Positions 1 through 7,149 of a stretch of DNA of 64,000 nucleotides are shown in pieces. The stretch comes from Bacillus pumilus (GTDB lineage: Bacteria > Bacillota > Bacilli > Bacillales > Bacillaceae). The notes under the pieces are model-generated. The model did no database searches. It saw only the letters and a program-made list of their open reading frames with translations, and had not been told where the DNA came from. The DNA is taken from NCBI RefSeq assembly GCF_009937765.1, contig NZ_CP047089.1, forward strand, positions 556,272 through 620,271, given 5' to 3'. The translations under genes and the position numbers were made by a program. The number at the start of each line of letters is the position of its first letter. Within the stretch, counting starts at the first letter, position 1.

Positions 1-58
1 CCCCGCCCCCTGCAAAGTTGTCCACTATGATTTCTCTAAAAAGATCAATCTGTTTCAT
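1..58 (-). CDS. DNA cytosine-5 methyltransferase, N-terminal start only (runs off the window)
   Basis: Only the first 19 codons are inside the window. They read MKQIDLFREIIVDNFAGGG, and the FAGGG stretch is the S-adenosylmethionine-binding motif I (FAGGGG) seen at the N-terminus of many phage C5 cytosine methyltransferases. The ATG overlaps the stop of the preceding 28-residue gene in an ATGA arrangement, which supports translational coupling. Prophages use such enzymes to protect DNA from host restriction. The call rests on one motif and is tentative. Confidence 0.5.
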   Translation of the reverse strand, partial: MKQIDLFREIIVDNFAGGG

Positions 59-141
59 TGCATCAACCCAGCGATGACGATAATCGCCATGAAACCAAGC
101 AGAGTTAAGATGACAGGCCCGTTTGACTCCTGCTTCGCCAT
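55..141 (-). CDS. 28-residue putative membrane peptide
   Basis: This short frame has ATG at 141, preceded by a GAGGAG ribosome binding site seven bases upstream. It overlaps the stop of the upstream gene by one base (TGATG) and overlaps the following methyltransferase-like start by four (ATGA). The peptide has a short polar start followed by about 18 hydrophobic residues (VILTLLGFMAIIVIAGL), so it is probably a single-span membrane peptide. No function is known to me. The coupling on both sides is the main reason to believe it is translated. Confidence 0.6.
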   Translation of the reverse strand: MAKQESNGPVILTLLGFMAIIVIAGLMQ

Positions 142-449
142 CAATACTCCTCCTCATGTCTTGCCTTGATCCTTTCAAATTCTTCGATTGTATAATCTAC
201 ATGAGCAGGATCGTAACAGCTTTTGAGATCGTTAATATCAAGCGGAGCATTGTGTTGAGACACAAGGTTGTAAAAATCGGTTAAATCTTGATCACTTGGT
301 TTCTCACGATCTTTTCTAATGAGACACAAAGCATCTGTAATTTCTTTTACATCTCCGTTAGGATCGGTTAAATCCATAAAATCAGGTCCATAGCTTAGGT
401 AGCGTTCAGTATGTTTATTTTTAAATACAATCGCTGGCACAGTTTTCAT
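141..449 (-). CDS. Prophage protein of unknown function
   Basis: The protein has 102 residues, starting MKTVPAIVFKNK. The ATG at 449 is chosen because AGGAGG lies about eight bases upstream; a longer frame from 563 would run through the preceding gene. It is acidic and charged, with no motif I recognise. It belongs to the minus-strand early operon and its stop overlaps the next short gene by one base. Confidence 0.65.
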   Translation of the reverse strand: MKTVPAIVFKNKHTERYLSYGPDFMDLTDPNGDVKEITDALCLIRKDREKPSDQDLTDFYNLVSQHNAPLDINDLKSCYDPAHVDYTIEEFERIKARHEEEY

Positions 450-450
450 A

Positions 451-663
451 TCAGAGGCCCTCCTGCAAATCTTGTATATCGCCTTGATAAAACGTGTTTT
501 GCTTAATGACTTCAAAAATAATTGGTCGTTCTCCCAAGTGAGTACAAGATCCATACATATCAATTAATGCGTTTCGCATTTCGTCCTCACTAGGATAGTG
601 ATCCCATCCTCCCAAAAGTCTTATGCCTTGTACGTTTAAATAAAAAATGCTTCTCAGTTCCAC
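451..663 (-). CDS. Prophage protein of unknown function (GTG start)
   Basis: The protein has 70 residues. The GTG at 663 is preferred because AGAGGAAG sits about six bases upstream, whereas the longer open frame extends over the neighbouring gene. It contains a compact segment LGGWDHYPSEDEMRNALIDMYG with no recognised domain. It lies in the early operon, one base upstream of the next gene's start. No function can be given. Confidence 0.6.
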   Translation of the reverse strand: MELRSIFYLNVQGIRLLGGWDHYPSEDEMRNALIDMYGSCTHLGERPIIFEVIKQNTFYQGDIQDLQEGL

Positions 664-682
664 AATGATCTTCCTCTCTTTT

Positions 683-880
683 TTATTCTGCTTTGGTCTG
701 ATGATCAAACCGGCGTAGCAGCTCATCTTTAATTGTTTCAGCTTTTGTTCTTTGTCCTTTGATGTAAGGGCTATTGATGCGATCACCAGACAGCACCGCA
801 TCCCCTATTCGTCGTTTGATGTCTTCCAGAGCCATCCAAAGCCCTTCATATGACATGTTTTCAGGTGGTTTAAACTCCAT
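683..880 (-). CDS. Small prophage protein of unknown function
   Basis: The protein has 65 residues, starting MEFKPPENMSYEGLW. It is largely charged and probably helical, with a lysine- and arginine-rich C-terminal half. A GGGAGGATCAT stretch precedes the ATG. It is a co-directional member of the early operon. I do not recognise the family. Confidence 0.65.
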   Translation of the reverse strand: MEFKPPENMSYEGLWMALEDIKRRIGDAVLSGDRINSPYIKGQRTKAETIKDELLRRFDHQTKAE

Positions 881-891
881 ATGATCCTCCC

Positions 892-1092
892 TCAGAACAG
901 TGTCAGCTGTTCCTGGTGTTGTTCTTTTTGCTTTATTAAAAAATGCCTGGCTTCAAATGCTCCATAGTGTGAGCCAGGACTATCAAATTTTGATACATAA
1001 TAATGAGCAGCACCTAGAGGAAAGAGAAAGTATTCTACTCCCTTTTCTAGCGGTGTAAACTCATCAGTGAGACATATTCCCTTCAAGCTCAT
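892..1092 (-). CDS. Small prophage protein of unknown function
   Basis: The protein has 66 residues if it begins at the ATG at 1092, which overlaps the stop codon of the upstream gene (ATGA). A longer frame from 1107 adds five residues. No strong ribosome binding site is visible, so re-initiation from the upstream gene is likely. The sequence has aromatic residues (EYFLFPLGAAHYYVSKF) and ends LTLF. No function is assigned. Confidence 0.6.
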   Translation of the reverse strand: MSLKGICLTDEFTPLEKGVEYFLFPLGAAHYYVSKFDSPGSHYGAFEARHFLIKQKEQHQEQLTLF

Positions 1093-1313
1093 GCCACGAT
1101 TTCCCATGGCAACCGTTCAACCCTTTTCATACTTCCAGCACAGCCAACTCGACCGATATTACGGCGTGCTGCTTGATAGGTAGGGTACGTGTCATGCTCA
1201 CTCCATTTCCCGTTTGCTAATAGAGTAGAACGCCAATAGGCAACGTATCCGCTCGCTGTATTGACGATACAAAATTCAGCGTGAGGAGATTTTGAATACC
1301 AGATTTCTTTCAT
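1089..1313 (-). CDS. Small prophage protein of unknown function
   Basis: The protein has 74 residues, starting MKEIWYSKSPHAEFCIV, with GGGAGG about eight bases before the ATG. It is tryptophan- and tyrosine-rich and looks like a small beta-rich domain. It overlaps the following gene by four bases. I do not recognise the family. Confidence 0.65.
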   Translation of the reverse strand: MKEIWYSKSPHAEFCIVNTASGYVAYWRSTLLANGKWSEHDTYPTYQAARRNIGRVGCAGSMKRVERLPWEIVA

Positions 1314-1345
1314 TTTGACTGCCTCCCTACAGGAGGAAACTCCTG

Positions 1346-1552
1346 CTATAGATTTATTTTGTGTGAACTGCTGTAATTTAAATTTGTGAACTGACCATCA
1401 CGTGTTGTGATCTCAGTTTTTCCATACATTGGTGCTTCAGCTAAAAATGCTTCGTTGGAATGGCCATCTAGGATAATGACTTTCACTTCTCCTTTTTCAA
1501 AAAGCTGATCAATTGAGATGTTAGAGTCTATATGTTTGTAAGGATTCTTCAT
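1346..1552 (-). CDS. XtrA/YqaO-like small phage protein
   Basis: The protein has 68 residues from the ATG at 1552, which has GGGAGG about ten bases upstream. The pattern of an N-terminal SIDQLFEKGEVKVIILDG segment followed by a short beta-rich tail resembles the XtrA/YqaO family of PBSX- and skin-type Bacillus prophages. That is recognition by eye only. The role of this family is unknown; it sits in early or regulatory regions of defective Bacillus prophages, in line with its place here. Confidence 0.5.
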   Translation of the reverse strand: MKNPYKHIDSNISIDQLFEKGEVKVIILDGHSNEAFLAEAPMYGKTEITTRDGQFTNLNYSSSHKINL

Positions 1553-1625
1553 GCGCACAAGGCCTCCCATGTTATAATGAATTGTCGAGATTCATTAGAG
1601 CCGTAGCCTTGTGCTTTGGTTCTTT

Positions 1626-1907
1626 TTATTTGCACTCAAGAGCTTGCAAATCACGCACATACATTTCAAATAGATGCTTGTCCTTTATGTCTAAGGACAT
1701 GTCAATAAGATCCTTTAAGCCAGCTTCAGTGACCGTCAAATCCAAGTTTTTAGCCCAATCTTCAGGATAGACACCCATTCGTCCGAAACGTGACTTTATT
1801 AAGAGATTTCCTCCGGTAGTCTCAAGAACATACCCAAGAACGTACAATCCTTCACGATCATCTTGACCTACCACTTCCACCCAATCACCTTTTACAATCT
1901 GCTTCAT
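1626..1907 (-). CDS. IDEAL-domain-like prophage protein
   Basis: The protein has 93 residues. The ATG at 1907 is chosen because GGAAGGAG lies nine bases upstream and the ATG overlaps the stop of the preceding 52-residue gene. The N-terminal half looks like a small beta barrel (KGDWVEVVGQDDREGLYVLG). The C-terminal segment IDMSLDIKDKHLFEMYVRDL resembles the IDEAL helix motif found in short Bacillus proteins. Function is unknown; IDEAL segments are thought to mediate protein contacts. Confidence 0.55.
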   Translation of the reverse strand: MKQIVKGDWVEVVGQDDREGLYVLGYVLETTGGNLLIKSRFGRMGVYPEDWAKNLDLTVTEAGLKDLIDMSLDIKDKHLFEMYVRDLQALECK

Positions 1908-2062
1908 TTCTTGAAGCTCCTTCCGCATTTAGTACAAATTGGACCGTTAAAAACCCGAGTGTTAAAATCCAGCCAATAACCACGTTGCACCGAAACTATG
2001 TTTATACATTTGAAGCAGAAGAAGTATTTATGTTTGAAGAAAAATTTGATTTTATTAATCAT
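1904..2062 (-). CDS. 52-residue zinc-ribbon-like prophage protein
   Basis: This short frame has ATG at 2062, with GGAGG about eight bases upstream. Its start overlaps the stop of the upstream 44-residue gene (ATGA) and its stop overlaps the ATG of the downstream gene in the same way. Two cysteine pairs, CFKC near residue 16 and CTKC near residue 43, suggest a four-cysteine zinc ribbon. It is lysine-rich and so may bind nucleic acid. Function is not known. Confidence 0.65.
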   Translation of the reverse strand: MINKIKFFFKHKYFFCFKCINIVSVQRGYWLDFNTRVFNGPICTKCGRSFKK

Positions 2063-2193
2063 CTGACAATCCTCCATCCTTTCCTGATCCGACTGTGCAG
2101 TTCATATTTTTTAAGTGGTTCATAGAGGTGGACGTGCTGTCCATCCTCTTTGCGATAAAGCAAGAACCACCGTTTAGAGCGTTTGCGTGCCAT
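2059..2193 (-). CDS. 44-residue basic prophage protein
   Basis: The frame runs from ATG at 2193 to a TGA that overlaps the next start. The upstream gene ends in TAATG, so start and stop share one base. The product begins MARKRSKRWFLLYRK and is strongly basic at both ends, which would suit a small nucleic-acid-binding or protein-binding peptide. No strong ribosome binding site is visible, so translation probably depends on coupling. Confidence 0.6.
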   Translation of the reverse strand: MARKRSKRWFLLYRKEDGQHVHLYEPLKKYELHSRIRKGWRIVR

Positions 2194-2900
2194 TACGCAA
2201 TCACTTTGATTTTCTTCTTATTAATCTTTTCTTGCAGCGTTTGTACTAAGTATTTTCTAATAGATTCCATTGCTTTTAGTTTCCACGCACCACCATCTGC
2301 TTCAAAAAGGGCGCAAGCAGGACCGCTCTGCATACGAAAAACAAAATTTGATTCTGGCTGTTTCACTTCAACAAATGTTCTAAATGGAGCCAAAACTACT
2401 GGGTTAGGTACTTGTACATTTGCTACTGAAGCGGGACCAGCTTTTGCGACAACTTGTTGAGATACACCGTCATCACCTATTGTTTGCACCGCTTCCTCTT
2501 TGATATTTCCAACAACTTTCAGCATGATGTCCCTGTCCTCATTCTGTACAAAAACTGATTGAAGTTTTATGTTAAATGTTTCAGGATCATAAAAACTATC
2601 AAATCTGAATGAAGGTATCATTGCTTCAGCTTTAATAAAAACCTTTCTTTCAGCATCTCGGTTTAATTGAGAATACACAGTTATTGATGTTGGAGATTCA
2701 ACATGTACCATTAGCTGCCCTGGCTCATCAAAATTAGACTGTAGATATTCCACTAAACCAGACAAAGAATGTACATGAATTGAATGTGGTATAGGTTCCT
2801 TAATTCTTGATAATGTTTCAGTTGAATAAACTGCATCCCCAACTGTCCAAATTTTTGTATTAGCCAATCCTGTAATATATTGAAGTGCTTCTTTAATCAT
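2193..2900 (-). CDS. Conserved-looking phage protein of unknown function
   Basis: The protein has 235 residues with no transmembrane segment or known motif. It begins with a short helical region, has a mixed alpha/beta middle with repeated VESPTSITVY- and FDSFYDPETF-type strands, and ends in a lysine-rich helix (QEKINKKKIKVIA). A good ribosome binding site (GGAGG) precedes the ATG. It heads a chain of four coupled genes. Its position behind the RusA group points to early phage functions, but no role can be assigned. Confidence 0.65.
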   Translation of the reverse strand: MIKEALQYITGLANTKIWTVGDAVYSTETLSRIKEPIPHSIHVHSLSGLVEYLQSNFDEPGQLMVHVESPTSITVYSQLNRDAERKVFIKAEAMIPSFRFDSFYDPETFNIKLQSVFVQNEDRDIMLKVVGNIKEEAVQTIGDDGVSQQVVAKAGPASVANVQVPNPVVLAPFRTFVEVKQPESNFVFRMQSGPACALFEADGGAWKLKAMESIRKYLVQTLQEKINKKKIKVIA

Positions 2901-2931
2901 TTTTCATTCCTCCAGTACTTATTTTTAATCA

Positions 2932-3312
2932 TTAATTTGATTTCTTTTGTTGGTAATTGATGATTTTATGGCCATCATGTTCTGCTATATCACCCGAATC
3001 ATCAATGTATGTTTGTCCTAAAATTCCAGATTTGAGTTCAGCTCCCGATACATTACCCTGCAAGTCGGTGTCCATAAATAATTTCGCTTCTACTTCTCTT
3101 GCTGGAGCGAGTTGAGATTTTGCTACTACGTTTGTAAAGACAACATCTCGGCTTTCATCTCCATAAAGTGCTACTTGGATAGTTAGTTTTCTTTTTGCTT
3201 TTGGATCTGTATTTGGATCAGCAATGTTTTCTAAAATACGTTGGAGTTCAATGTTGAATTGTTCTTTCAATGCACCTTCTGCAAAAGAATTTAGATTAAT
3301 GTTTGTTGACAT
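2932..3312 (-). CDS. Phage protein of the family often labelled 'replication terminator protein'
   Basis: The protein has 126 residues, starting MSTNINLNSFAEGALKEQFN. The N-terminal half, an acidic helix followed by ILENIADPNTDPKAKRKLT, matches my memory of a small family common in Firmicute prophages that databases often name replication terminator protein. It has no resemblance to the B. subtilis Rtp terminator that I can see, so the name should not be read as function. It overlaps the rusA gene by 22 bases. Confidence 0.6.
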   Translation of the reverse strand: MSTNINLNSFAEGALKEQFNIELQRILENIADPNTDPKAKRKLTIQVALYGDESRDVVFTNVVAKSQLAPAREVEAKLFMDTDLQGNVSGAELKSGILGQTYIDDSGDIAEHDGHKIINYQQKKSN

Positions 3313-3749
3313 AACTTTTCCTCCTCGTGGGTTGGTGTAAGAGTAGATACTTCGACTTCAATTCTTGGTGTGCTGCTGTAAAACTTGCTAACATGCAGAT
3401 CAACAATTTGACTATCATCCTGCCAAATGACTTTATTCAGACCATCTTTTATCCCTTTGATGTAGTTATCAACATCGGGCTTCTTCGCTGGCCTCAACTC
3501 GCCTCTTTCAGCTTCTGCGGCCTTTTTCTTGCTGAAGCTCTTCAACAATGATTTATAGACTTTAACCCTCAATTCCAGAGGACCTGTAAGGAGTTGTTCG
3601 GGACGATGATCACTAGCAGCCAGCTTGACATAAGACTTAAAGTCTCTTGATTTTTTCGGATCATACAGCCTTGTCATGCCATTTACAGTCGTAGCCCGAG
3701 GTCTTCCCTGTGCAACCGGCTCTGCGTAAATGGTGAATGCTATTTTCAT
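3291..3749 (-). CDS. rusA: RusA-family Holliday junction resolvase
   Basis: This is a 152-residue protein, near the usual RusA length. RusA enzymes are dimeric nucleases that cut four-way junctions during phage recombination and replication. The start PVAQGRPRAT is the typical N-terminal strand. The acidic active-site region is present as KPDVDN (Asp92, Asp94) and WQDDSQI (Asp111, Asp112), with a lysine-rich patch around residue 70. Its start overlaps the stop of the zinc-ribbon gene by four bases. It probably resolves the recombination products made by RecT and the ATPase encoded upstream. Confidence 0.9.
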   Translation of the reverse strand: MKIAFTIYAEPVAQGRPRATTVNGMTRLYDPKKSRDFKSYVKLAASDHRPEQLLTGPLELRVKVYKSLLKSFSKKKAAEAERGELRPAKKPDVDNYIKGIKDGLNKVIWQDDSQIVDLHVSKFYSSTPRIEVEVSTLTPTHEEEKLCQQTLI

Positions 3750-4339
3750 AGTTTTTCAGCTCCTTGAACATAACGACTTTTCGCATGGTACAAGTACCCT
3801 TCCTCATCTTCGTGATCCCAGCCATTTACGAGATCAGCTGGCATGATTTTCACCTTTGTTTCACAGCTATCACATGCGGTGAATTTAAAGCCCTTAAAAA
3901 CCTGTTTATCCTGTTTCAATCCACACTCAGGACATTGAAATTTTGTCTTACATTTCACGCGATCTCCAATGCTCGCACTTAAAGTTCGTTCATTATTCAA
4001 AAGAGCAGTTGATCTCGGTCTCACTCTTTTTGGTTCTGTTGCTTTTGAGGAAACAGGAATAGCTTTCTTTTCATCGTTTGACTTAGACATAGATTGATAT
4101 TGATGAAATGGCTTGCTGTGATTGGTCGCTTTATCAGTATGAGTTGGTTCTATCGCTCTGTTAACTGGTGATGGGGCAACTGCTGAAGCCCTTTGTCTTT
4201 CGTTTGGATTAAAAGAACCTCTATGCATGTACATGTCTAATTTAGTGATCAACTGACCGAATTCTACAGCGGTGTAATTATCTGCTTCAAAATTCACTTC
4301 TTTACCCGTAGTGCTGTCCTTAATTTGTAATTTAATCAT
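3746..4339 (-). CDS. Zinc-ribbon prophage protein of unknown function
   Basis: The protein has 197 residues. The N-terminal 45 residues form a small alpha/beta region, residues 50-125 are low-complexity and rich in Ser, Lys and Pro, and the C-terminus carries a four-cysteine zinc ribbon (Cys136, Cys139, Cys156, Cys159) in the pattern CPEC..CDSC. This layout suits a protein with a flexible linker and a nucleic-acid or protein binding module. It overlaps both neighbours by four bases, so it is translationally coupled. Function is not known. Confidence 0.65.
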   Translation of the reverse strand: MIKLQIKDSTTGKEVNFEADNYTAVEFGQLITKLDMYMHRGSFNPNERQRASAVAPSPVNRAIEPTHTDKATNHSKPFHQYQSMSKSNDEKKAIPVSSKATEPKRVRPRSTALLNNERTLSASIGDRVKCKTKFQCPECGLKQDKQVFKGFKFTACDSCETKVKIMPADLVNGWDHEDEEGYLYHAKSRYVQGAEKL

Positions 4340-4542
4340 TCCGCTTCCTCCTCAATCTTCATTCTGGCGTTGAAAGTCTCAATATCTTTTCCTTGCTCAA
4401 ATTTGGCTGTAATGACTAGCATTTCGAGTTCATAGAGAGTTTTATCTGCGAGACTTGCAATCTCATTCGCTTTATATCCAATGCGCTTCAGTTCATTGAG
4501 TAGGAACTGTTTACGCTGATCGCTATTGATTGTCATGTTCAT
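4336..4542 (-). CDS. Small helical prophage protein
   Basis: The protein has 68 residues, starting MNMTINSDQRKQFLLNEL, and is predominantly helical and acidic at its C-terminus. It lies just behind the helicase gene and overlaps the next gene by four bases. No domain is recognised. It may act with the replication proteins, but only its position suggests that. Confidence 0.6.
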   Translation of the reverse strand: MNMTINSDQRKQFLLNELKRIGYKANEIASLADKTLYELEMLVITAKFEQGKDIETFNARMKIEEEAE

Positions 4543-4550
4543 TCCTCATT

Positions 4551-5843
4551 TCACATTGCGGCTTCCATTTGCCGCGATAGATTTATAAACTTCCCGTACT
4601 CTTTCACGAATGCTGCGTTTATGGTTCCTGTTGATCCATTCCGTTGTTTTGCAAAAATGATTTCAACAATGTTTTTAGCTTCGCTTTGTTTGTTGTAGTA
4701 ATCATCCCGATAAAGAAAGGTCACAATATCAGCATCTTGCTCGATGCTTCCAGAATCACGTAGATCGGACATCATTGGACGTTTATCATTTCGATTTTCT
4801 ACGCTACGTGAAAGCTGTGATAACAAGATGATCGGAACGTTGAAACTTCTAGCCATATTTTTAAGTTCTCTCGTGATCTCACCAACCTCATGGTTTTTGC
4901 TCTCAGCTTTACCAATCGGCGTGATAAGCTGAAGATAATCAATGATGACTAAATGATCTTGATCAGGATGATCTTTCTTGGTTTTTCTTATCCTGGAACG
5001 GATGTCAGCTAATGTTTGGGTAGGCTGATCATGAATATAAATATCTAACTTTTCATATTCGCCCATCGCACTATGGGCACTATCATAATCATCCTCGCTG
5101 AAGTATCTCTTTGGATTCCTCCACTTCGTGCCTTCAATACTCCCTATGCTGCTTAACATTCGGTGTGTTAATTGTGTATCAGACATTTCTAGCGAAAATA
5201 CGTCCGTTACTCCGCCATTTACCGCGTTATTATAACCAAGGTTAAGAGCAAACGCTGTTTTACCCATCGATGGACGAGCAGCCACAATAATCAAATCACT
5301 CTTCTGCCAACCGCCTGTCATGGCATTAAGATCCGCAAGACCCGTGTTGACTCCCGTCAGATCACCATGATCTTCTTCCATGCTCATAAATATTTCTGTT
5401 AGAACATCCATTTTCGTGCGAGTCTCTTTTACACCAACCTCTTGAGCTTCAATGGTTTTTTGATAAAGCTCAGTGATGCCCTCATCAGTAGGAGAACTGG
5501 CAAATGCTAAAGCTGCACTTTGCACATCTCTCAGTCTAAAAGCCTCGTAAATTAATGTTTCATAGGTTTCAAATGAATGAGTAGATGGAACAGCACTTGC
5601 TAGGTTAGTTAAGTATTCAAATCCACCAACTGCATTTAACGTGTCCCCCATAGATGCAGCGATATTGGCCATTTCAACAGGCTTACCTAGCTTGTCCACT
5701 TCTCTCATCGCTTCAAAAATTTGCTTGTGACGCTTTTCAGCAAAATGCTTAGACTCTAAGGCTGTTTCCTTGATTAGATCGCCTTCAAGGATGATACAGC
5801 CGAGCAAAAACTGTTCAGCCTCTACGTTTCGCAAATTTTGCAT
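4551..5843 (-). CDS. DnaB-type replicative helicase
   Basis: This 430-residue protein has the N-terminal DnaB domain (residues 5-110), a linker and a RecA-fold motor. The Walker A motif ARPSMGKTA is at residues 189-197, a Walker B-like strand LVIIDYLQL follows, and the C-terminal IVEIIFAKQRNG segment is the usual DnaB signature. It would unwind phage DNA ahead of the host replisome as a hexamer. The gene overlaps the loader gene upstream by 29 bases. Together with the loader and the organizer it forms an SPP1-type (G38P-G39P-G40P) set. Confidence 0.95.
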   Translation of the reverse strand: MQNLRNVEAEQFLLGCIILEGDLIKETALESKHFAEKRHKQIFEAMREVDKLGKPVEMANIAASMGDTLNAVGGFEYLTNLASAVPSTHSFETYETLIYEAFRLRDVQSAALAFASSPTDEGITELYQKTIEAQEVGVKETRTKMDVLTEIFMSMEEDHGDLTGVNTGLADLNAMTGGWQKSDLIIVAARPSMGKTAFALNLGYNNAVNGGVTDVFSLEMSDTQLTHRMLSSIGSIEGTKWRNPKRYFSEDDYDSAHSAMGEYEKLDIYIHDQPTQTLADIRSRIRKTKKDHPDQDHLVIIDYLQLITPIGKAESKNHEVGEITRELKNMARSFNVPIILLSQLSRSVENRNDKRPMMSDLRDSGSIEQDADIVTFLYRDDYYNKQSEAKNIVEIIFAKQRNGSTGTINAAFVKEYGKFINLSRQMEAAM

Positions 5844-6102
5844 TCTTTTCCCACTCTTTCTGCTTCTCTAGAAACTCGTTTTTCTCTTGTTGATGTACCT
5901 GTATTTCTGCGATTACAGGCGGGAAACGTTTTTCAGCAATATGCTGATCAATCTTTTTTAAAACAGGTTCATATGGCAGTGCCGTTAAATGCTCTAGCCA
6001 AAGCCTGATTCTTTCTTTTCCGATCGCATCTGTAGAAAGTTCAAATCTAGGGTAGGCAGCAGCTATCCTTGTTAAGATAGCCATCGCTTGTTCTTCAGTC
6101 AT
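5815..6102 (-). CDS. Helicase loader/inhibitor, SPP1 G39P-like
   Basis: The protein has 95 residues. The helical N-terminal domain (MTEEQAMAILTRIAAAYPRF through about residue 65) matches the pattern of the G39P-type loader domain, which holds the phage helicase inactive and hands it to the organizer at the origin. The C-terminal 30 residues are charged and probably disordered, as in G39P, where that tail binds the helicase. It lies directly between the organizer and helicase genes, overlapping both, which supports the role. Confidence 0.75.
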   Translation of the reverse strand: MTEEQAMAILTRIAAAYPRFELSTDAIGKERIRLWLEHLTALPYEPVLKKIDQHIAEKRFPPVIAEIQVHQQEKNEFLEKQKEWEKNAKFAKRRG

Positions 6103-6944
6103 GCTAATCCTCCTCCAAATTTAATGCCTTTTTCTTTGGCATAAGCCTCTAATGCTGACAAGTTGTCTTGTTGTTTCTTAGGTTTAAATTCAGATATATT
6201 GCTAGGTTGATTGTTTTTGGCATGCCATCGATCAAGAATGCCCTTCTCCAGGTAAGAAAACGATTTGATGCCATCCGCTCTATGTCTTGGTCGGTATTGA
6301 TCGAATATCTCGTCGATCCACACCAATATGTCTTCAAGGGGTATTTTTTCATGAATAACTCTTTCGATGGCCTGTGCATCAGCAGGAGTTAGCATCAATC
6401 CACCTTTTCGGGACAAGTATTTATCTTCGATTTGTTGGAAAGGAGAATCATTTCCTATTGGCGATCTCTCTTCTTCCTCTTCTTTAAATTCTTTAATTCT
6501 TAAATTCTTAACATTCTTGTTTGTGGACATTTGATGGTCATTTGATGGACATTCGTTGGACATTTGATGGTCACTAGAATGGTCAATCAACTTATCATCC
6601 TGTTGGTAAAGTGCCCATTTATTAATGGTTACAAGAGAATATTTGGTGGTCTTTTTGATGGACAAAAAATTCATTTCTTCTAATTTTTCTAACCATCTAT
6701 AAACCGTTCTTTCTGATTTTGCTTTATCGGATTTAGTCAAACCATCATTGAACATGTCAAACAAATCAAAGCGACCAGTTACAAATTGACCAGGCTCTAA
6801 TTCCACCACCTGATTACCTATCATTTGTTGTCTTGATTTATGGCTCGCTTCAGTAAGACAGATGAGCCAAAGCCTAAGTAAGTTAGGGTTATTGAATACT
6901 GGATTACCTCTTAATTTCCGATGTAATTTGATCCAACCTCGCAA
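6099..6944 (-). CDS. Phage replisome organizer, DnaD/G38P-like
   Basis: The start is a TTG at 6944, which has AAGGAGG seven bases upstream; the longer frame to 7004 would overlap the preceding gene. The product has 281 residues. The first 110 contain a winged-helix replication-initiator-like region starting GWIKLHRKLRGNPVF, then a low-complexity linker with repeated DHQMS segments (about residues 120-140), and a helical C-terminal domain. Such proteins bind the phage origin and recruit the helicase through its loader. The origin is often inside this gene in related phages, but I did not find clear iterons beyond the DHQMS-coding repeats. Confidence 0.75.
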   Translation of the reverse strand: MRGWIKLHRKLRGNPVFNNPNLLRLWLICLTEASHKSRQQMIGNQVVELEPGQFVTGRFDLFDMFNDGLTKSDKAKSERTVYRWLEKLEEMNFLSIKKTTKYSLVTINKWALYQQDDKLIDHSSDHQMSNECPSNDHQMSTNKNVKNLRIKEFKEEEEERSPIGNDSPFQQIEDKYLSRKGGLMLTPADAQAIERVIHEKIPLEDILVWIDEIFDQYRPRHRADGIKSFSYLEKGILDRWHAKNNQPSNISEFKPKKQQDNLSALEAYAKEKGIKFGGGLA

Positions 6945-6963
6945 ATGACTTCCTCCTTCCCAA

Positions 6964-7149
6964 CTACTTGCGTTTGAGTCTACAAATAGCGTATTTGCCT
7001 TCAATTTTTACTAATTCGAGATGCGGTTCATACTTAGCCATATACGTGCTTATGTACATGGCCAATACCTTTTTCCGCATGTCTGGAGCTACTGATCTGG
7101 CCATCGTAATAAAACAATAGGGATAAGCTGTTTTAAAAAGATCGCTCAT
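6964..7149 (-). CDS. Small basic prophage protein
   Basis: The protein has 61 residues and ends in CRLKRK. It starts at an ATG overlapping the stop of the MBL-fold gene by four bases. It is rich in Met, Tyr and Lys with no recognised motif. It lies between the recombination and replication genes; function is unknown. Confidence 0.6.
   Translation of the reverse strand: MSDLFKTAYPYCFITMARSVAPDMRKKVLAMYISTYMAKYEPHLELVKIEGKYAICRLKRK

Noticed and set aside
2095..2460. 121-codon plus-strand open frame opposite phage genes
   Set aside because: It is antisense to two well-supported coupled minus-strand genes and has no start signal; it is a shadow frame.
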